Shown one piece after another: positions 29,908 through 32,466 of a DNA stretch of 32,466 nucleotides; the first letter of the stretch is position 1; each line of letters begins with the position of its first letter. The stretch is from Bacillota bacterium. GTDB lineage: Bacteria > Bacillota > Clostridia > Saccharofermentanales > DTU023. The position numbers were made by a program, and so were the translations under genes. Location of the stretch: contig JAEWER010000004.1 of NCBI GenBank assembly GCA_023389255.1, positions 1 to 32,466 of the forward strand. The letters are read 5' to 3'. The notes under the pieces are model-generated. The model worked only from the letters and a program-made list of their open reading frames with translations, was not told the origin of the DNA and did no database searches.

Positions 29908-29936
29908 TAGACATAATTTAGATAACATGTTATAAA
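29908..29936 (+). promoter_or_regulatory. promoter of tRNA-Ser(UGA)
   Basis: TAGACA (29908-29913), 17-base spacer, TATAAA (29931-29936) on the plus strand; the start site would be about 12 bases before the tRNA. Confidence 0.65.
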
Positions 29937-29954
29937 TATCTGGTGTCAAAATTC

Positions 29955-30045
29955 GGAGAGATGGTCGAGTTGGTTTAAGGCACCGGTCTTGAAAACCGGC
30001 GTGGGTTTACGCCCACCAAGGGTTCGAATCCCTTTCTCTCCGCCA
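29955..30045 (+). tRNA. tRNA-Ser (UGA)
   Basis: 91-nt class II tRNA: acceptor GGAGAGA/TCTCTCC, anticodon TGA in CGGTCTTGAAAACCG, variable arm CGTGGGTTTACGCCCACC, T-arm GGTTCGAATCC and encoded GCCA. It marks the right border of the second accessory island. Confidence 0.96.
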
Positions 30046-30058
30046 TCGAACTTTATGT

Positions 30059-30098
30059 AAAGCCTGCCAAGGCTGAAAACAAAGCTCTAGCAGGCTTT
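30059..30098 (+). terminator. terminator after tRNA-Ser(UGA)
   Basis: Stem AAAGCCTGC/GCAGGCTTT with a 22-base loop, 13 bases beyond the CCA. Confidence 0.75.
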
Positions 30099-30216
30099 AT
30101 CAGTCTCCTACATTAAACTCCTAGCAATGATATTTTTAACTTCTAATTCTATATCTTTTTCTAAATCTGATAAATATAAACGTCCTCAAAATCTAGATGT
30201 GAAAACTGCACAATTT

Positions 30217-30246
30217 TTCACAATACAGCTATTGCTTTATTGTGAA
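30217..30246 (+). promoter_or_regulatory. inverted repeat upstream of the esterase gene
   Basis: TTCACAATA (30217-30225) and TATTGTGAA (30238-30246) form a perfect 9-bp inverted repeat with 12 bases between, about 100 bases before the gene. It may be an operator; no regulator gene is adjacent. No strong promoter was found in 30099-30345. Confidence 0.4.
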
Positions 30247-30345
30247 ACATTATTCCATTTTTTGAAATTTACCTTTGATATTTATAGACATATCATGACT
30301 TTAAAGACATAAATAAGCTCTTATCCTATCTGAAAGGAGCACAAA

Positions 30346-31338
30346 ATGAAATCAAAAAATATTATAATTTTTTCTCTTTTATTGTCACTAATCTTATTCA
30401 TAAGCATTGCAGGATGTTCTCAAAAAACAATAACGGAAACAGGCACTCCCACTTCAGCGACGAATCATGTAACTACTAGTATATCCACTACTACAACTAC
30501 AACTGCAAAAACTGAAATGAAAGATGAGTATGCTAGTAAATGCTTAGCTCCGACTCTTTATTCTAAAGTCCTTAAACTGGACTGGAACTACACTATTTAT
30601 TTGCCCAAAGGCTATGACGATCCTGCTAATGCCGACAAGAAGTATCCCGTCATATACTTGCTACACGGTGCTTTTGGCAATCATCGCAATCTGGTGGAGC
30701 GTTTTTCTACTCCAGAGATTATGGATAAGTTGATCGAAAGTGGAGAAATGCCTGAGGCGATTGTTGTGTTCCCTGATGGTTTCAACACCTATTACATTGA
30801 CGGTCCATCCTTGAACATGGAATCTGCTTTTATCAATGATCTATTCCCTCAAATTGAGTCTCTCTATCGTGTAGATGCTACCAAAGAAAAACGAATTATT
30901 GGCGGTATATCTATGGGCGGCTATGGTGCGGCACGTTTTGCTCTGAAATATCCTGAACTTTTCTCTGCCGCTCTGCTGATTTCTCCTGCTGTATGGCATG
31001 CTCCAGACGAGCAAAACACTCTGTCACAAAGCTGGCATGTATTCCCTGAGGGTGACACTAATTTCTCTCAAAGTGTATGGGAATCATTCCACCCCAACGC
31101 CTATCTAAAAGATTACACAGCTAAAGATAGTCATGTTGATTTTTATCTCATCAGCGGCGATGCAGATACTGTTGTAGATGTAGCTGAAGTCAAGAACTTC
31201 TACGAACAACTCCATACTGTAGCACCTGAAGCACAGCTCACCATTGAGCCTGAAGGAGTCCATGCGTGGACGTTCTGGGAACCTGCCACCACTAAGGCTC
31301 TTCAATTTGCTGGCTCTGTACTGAATGAACAGAAATAA
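30346..31338 (+). CDS. secreted esterase lipoprotein (esterase D / feruloyl-esterase-like, PF00756 fold)
   Basis: An alpha/beta hydrolase held on the outer face of the membrane. A lipoprotein signal (about 1-24, lipobox SIAGC, Cys24) is followed by a Ser/Thr-rich linker with a run of Thr (about 43-55) and then the catalytic domain from about residue 70. Motifs include PVIYLLHGAFGNHRN (oxyanion side), GISMGGYG with nucleophile Ser189, SGDAD (acid at 272 or 274) and GVHAWTFW with His306. Family members cleave acetyl, feruloyl or other small esters on polysaccharides, or short-chain esters; the substrate is not visible. The ATG follows GAAAGGAG. It stands alone between tRNA-Ser and a bidirectional terminator. 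Confidence 0.92.
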   Translation: MKSKNIIIFSLLLSLILFISIAGCSQKTITETGTPTSATNHVTTSISTTTTTTAKTEMKDEYASKCLAPTLYSKVLKLDWNYTIYLPKGYDDPANADKKYPVIYLLHGAFGNHRNLVERFSTPEIMDKLIESGEMPEAIVVFPDGFNTYYIDGPSLNMESAFINDLFPQIESLYRVDATKEKRIIGGISMGGYGAARFALKYPELFSAALLISPAVWHAPDEQNTLSQSWHVFPEGDTNFSQSVWESFHPNAYLKDYTAKDSHVDFYLISGDADTVVDVAEVKNFYEQLHTVAPEAQLTIEPEGVHAWTFWEPATTKALQFAGSVLNEQK

Positions 31339-31412
31339 TTATTTACTACACTTATAATTATTAAGTGCTAAAACCTTCCTAAGAGGCTTAAATTTATGTC
31401 TCCGAAACTGAA

Positions 31413-31450
31413 AAGCCTCTATAGACTTCATTTTCAGTCTATAGGGGCTT
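31413..31450. terminator. bidirectional terminator between convergent genes
   Basis: 15-bp stem AAGCCTCTATAGACT/AGTCTATAGGGGCTT with an 8-base loop and one mispair. It lies between the plus-strand esterase and the minus-strand gene at 31499. Confidence 0.75.
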
Positions 31451-31498
31451 ATCCTTAACTTACCAGTAACTAGTATTGTCCAGTCAAAAATATTGTTA

Positions 31499-31777
31499 TT
31501 ATTTTTCTCTAAAAAGCGAAATAGAATTCAACAGAATAGATATAATTACACAAACCCATAAGACTTTACTCATGGTTGGCATAATATCCATAAGACCCGA
31601 CCAGTCTTGTTTGACAACTCGAACTGCTTCTTCGTAATATAACGAACACGCAGTCAAAGCTGTGAAAGATAAAGCTGCGAATCTAAAGAACTTGGGATTT
31701 TTATTACGCAATGACCAAATCAAATTCAGCGATGTAAAAACAATGGACAGTATTCCTAAAAACAACCACATAAACAC
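31499..31777 (-). CDS. small membrane protein of unknown function
   Basis: The 92-residue protein has three predicted membrane segments: WLFLGILSIVFTSLNLIW (4-21), FRFAALSFTALTACSLYY (about 31-48) and VLWVCVIISILLNSISLF (about 72-89). VKQDWSGLMDIMPTMSK lies between the second and third. Proteins with this DWSxLMDxxPTMSK loop are common in Clostridia, but I know no function. The start is ATG at 31777 behind GGAGGTG; the second Met (two codons later) is also possible. It follows the gene at 31798 by 20 bases and is probably co-transcribed. Confidence 0.8.
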   Translation of the reverse strand: MFMWLFLGILSIVFTSLNLIWSLRNKNPKFFRFAALSFTALTACSLYYEEAVRVVKQDWSGLMDIMPTMSKVLWVCVIISILLNSISLFREK

Positions 31778-31797
31778 CTCCGCGGTTTGATTTTTTC

Positions 31798-32187
31798 CTA
31801 GTCTAACATAAGATCTTTTTCTAAATTTATAAGAAAGTTTAAGGATTTTTGCATACTATCAAAGATATCACCGGCAGAATAGTGTTGTTCGATTGCAAAA
31901 TGTTGAACTACGTTTTGGTATCCCGATTCTAACAGACTTCTAAAATCAACTTCTCCATAGCCGCATTCACGGATATTATTCTGCATATCTTCGAGAGATC
32001 CAGCTTTTGTATCGATATCTTTGCAATGCAGTGTCAAAATTAGCTCAGCATATTGGTGGCAATAATCTAAATGAAAAAAGTGACAGTCATCGATAATCTG
32101 CGTCACCAGATCTCGAAACAACTCATGTTTGACATGCATGCTGGCAACCTTTTGTCCTCTGACGTAAAGGTAATACTCTTTTGCCAT
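31798..32187 (-). CDS. hypothetical protein, 129 residues
   Basis: The protein begins MAKEYYLYVRGQKVASM, like the N-terminal strand of small phage- or transposon-linked sigma-like proteins (usually MAKxYYLYxxGxKV), but then turns into an all-helical domain rich in His, Asp and Cys (DDCHFFHLDYCHQYAEL, LTLHCKDID) that I do not recognise. The many His and Cys residues could bind metal, though no canonical motif is present. The start follows TGGAGG. It heads a two-gene unit with the membrane protein at 31499. Confidence 0.7.
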   Translation of the reverse strand: MAKEYYLYVRGQKVASMHVKHELFRDLVTQIIDDCHFFHLDYCHQYAELILTLHCKDIDTKAGSLEDMQNNIRECGYGEVDFRSLLESGYQNVVQHFAIEQHYSAGDIFDSMQKSLNFLINLEKDLMLD

Positions 32188-32233
32188 AAAGTTTCCTCCA
32201 TTTCTTTTTTGTCTTTTTGTTTTTCAGACAAAA

Positions 32234-32266
32234 AAGGAAGACTTCTGCACTTAGGCATAAGAAGTC
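32234..32266 (-). terminator. hairpin upstream of the gene at 32187, attenuator or terminator
   Basis: Minus strand GACTTCT, 13-base loop, AGAAGTC, then TTCCTTTTTTG, about 45 bases before the gene at 32187. It either ends an upstream transcript or acts as an attenuator. Confidence 0.6.
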
Positions 32267-32269
32267 CCC

Positions 32270-32466
32270 AATAACGGAAGAAAATTTTTCTATCTATATA
32301 TTTAATTAATTGTTTTTGAAAATAATTAATGACACAAAAAGGTCTCTCAGTTTGTTCTATATAAATGATAAACCTCCTTTTATTCACAATAATTTCCTTC
32401 CTATTCTGTCAAGCCTAAAATATAGTTTTTCAAGGCTTTGACGTATTTTATTTACCTCTCCTGTAA
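32270..32466. other. intergenic edge with possible minus-strand leader
   Basis: No firm gene. On the minus strand TTGACA (32407-32412) could be a -35 (TATTGT at 15 bases, poor spacing) and AAAGGAGG stands near 32375 with only a rare ATT start in reach. A GTG-started frame of 94 codons from 32387 overlaps the gene at 32187 and looks composition-driven. A short leader ahead of the hairpin at 32240 is a fair reading. Confidence 0.3.

Noticed and set aside
17843..30045. Integration sites at the two tRNA-Ser genes
   Set aside because: I looked for a second copy of either tRNA 3' end inside or at the far side of the islands and saw none; no integrase gene is present between them.
30127..30312. 61-codon plus-strand frame before the esterase gene
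   Set aside because: No ribosome site, AT-driven composition, and it contains the inverted repeat at 30217.
32103..32387. 94-codon GTG-started frame at the right edge
   Set aside because: It overlaps the well-supported gene at 32187 by 85 bases in another phase and crosses the hairpin at 32240; composition looks random.

Overview
The window is AT-rich DNA from a low-GC Gram-positive bacterium, most likely a member of the Clostridia. The evidence is the Firmicutes gene order ylxM-ffh-rpsP-khpA-rimM-trmD-rplS-rbgA-rnhB, strong AGGAGG-type ribosome binding sites, lipobox lipoproteins, and a low-GC-style pstSCAB-phoU-phoB-phoR cluster. The genus cannot be named from the sequence alone. TGA is used as a stop, so the standard bacterial code applies.

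Layout. (1) 1-16396, all minus strand, is a long housekeeping run. It starts at a strong promoter before ylxM (-10 at 16403) and goes through signal recognition (ffh), ribosome and tRNA maturation (rpsP, khpA, rimM, trmD, rplS, rbgA), RNase HII fused to a YraN nuclease domain, a class Ic aspartate aminotransferase, tgt, a GntR regulator, a cysteine desulfurase/thiI pair for tRNA thiolation, rarA, a Xer-type recombinase, an archaeal/fungal-type aspartate-semialdehyde dehydrogenase and a truncated alpha/beta hydrolase. An internal promoter and an L19-leader-like hairpin precede rplS. (2) 16440-17940 holds a divergent P-loop protein, initiator tRNA-Met, tRNA-Leu, a 143-nt nested hairpin resembling a 6S-type RNA, and tRNA-Ser(GCU). 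(3) 18046-20020 is a decayed accessory island: an HNH endonuclease remnant, a small membrane protein, a phage-like sigma/ArpU remnant, and copy 1 of a tiny-peptide module. (4) 20024-26475 is the intact phosphate regulon, preceded by a four-repeat Pho box. (5) 26467-29700 is a second accessory island, carrying a tandemly duplicated pair of small acidic genes with toxin-like C-terminal fragments and YjcQ-like remnants, plus copies 2 and 3 of the tiny-peptide module. (6) 29908-32466 holds tRNA-Ser(UGA), a secreted esterase lipoprotein and two small genes of unknown function.

The most unusual structure is the three-copy module at 18893-19469, 28477-29006 and 29104-29627. Each copy has a promoter with a palindrome in or beside it, a transcript-leader hairpin, a 22-29 residue hydrophobic peptide ORF, an intergenic hairpin, a second 28-40 residue hydrophobic ORF, and a conserved 67-74 residue basic protein whose start overlaps the second peptide's stop. 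It looks like a multi-copy small-membrane-peptide system, perhaps related to type I toxins, with the basic protein as a linked partner. The second theme is an array of probable orphan toxin/immunity remnants at 26467-28470, directly upstream of the phosphate promoter. The two islands share the module and a 26-nt exact repeat, so related mobile DNA brackets the pho/pst operon.
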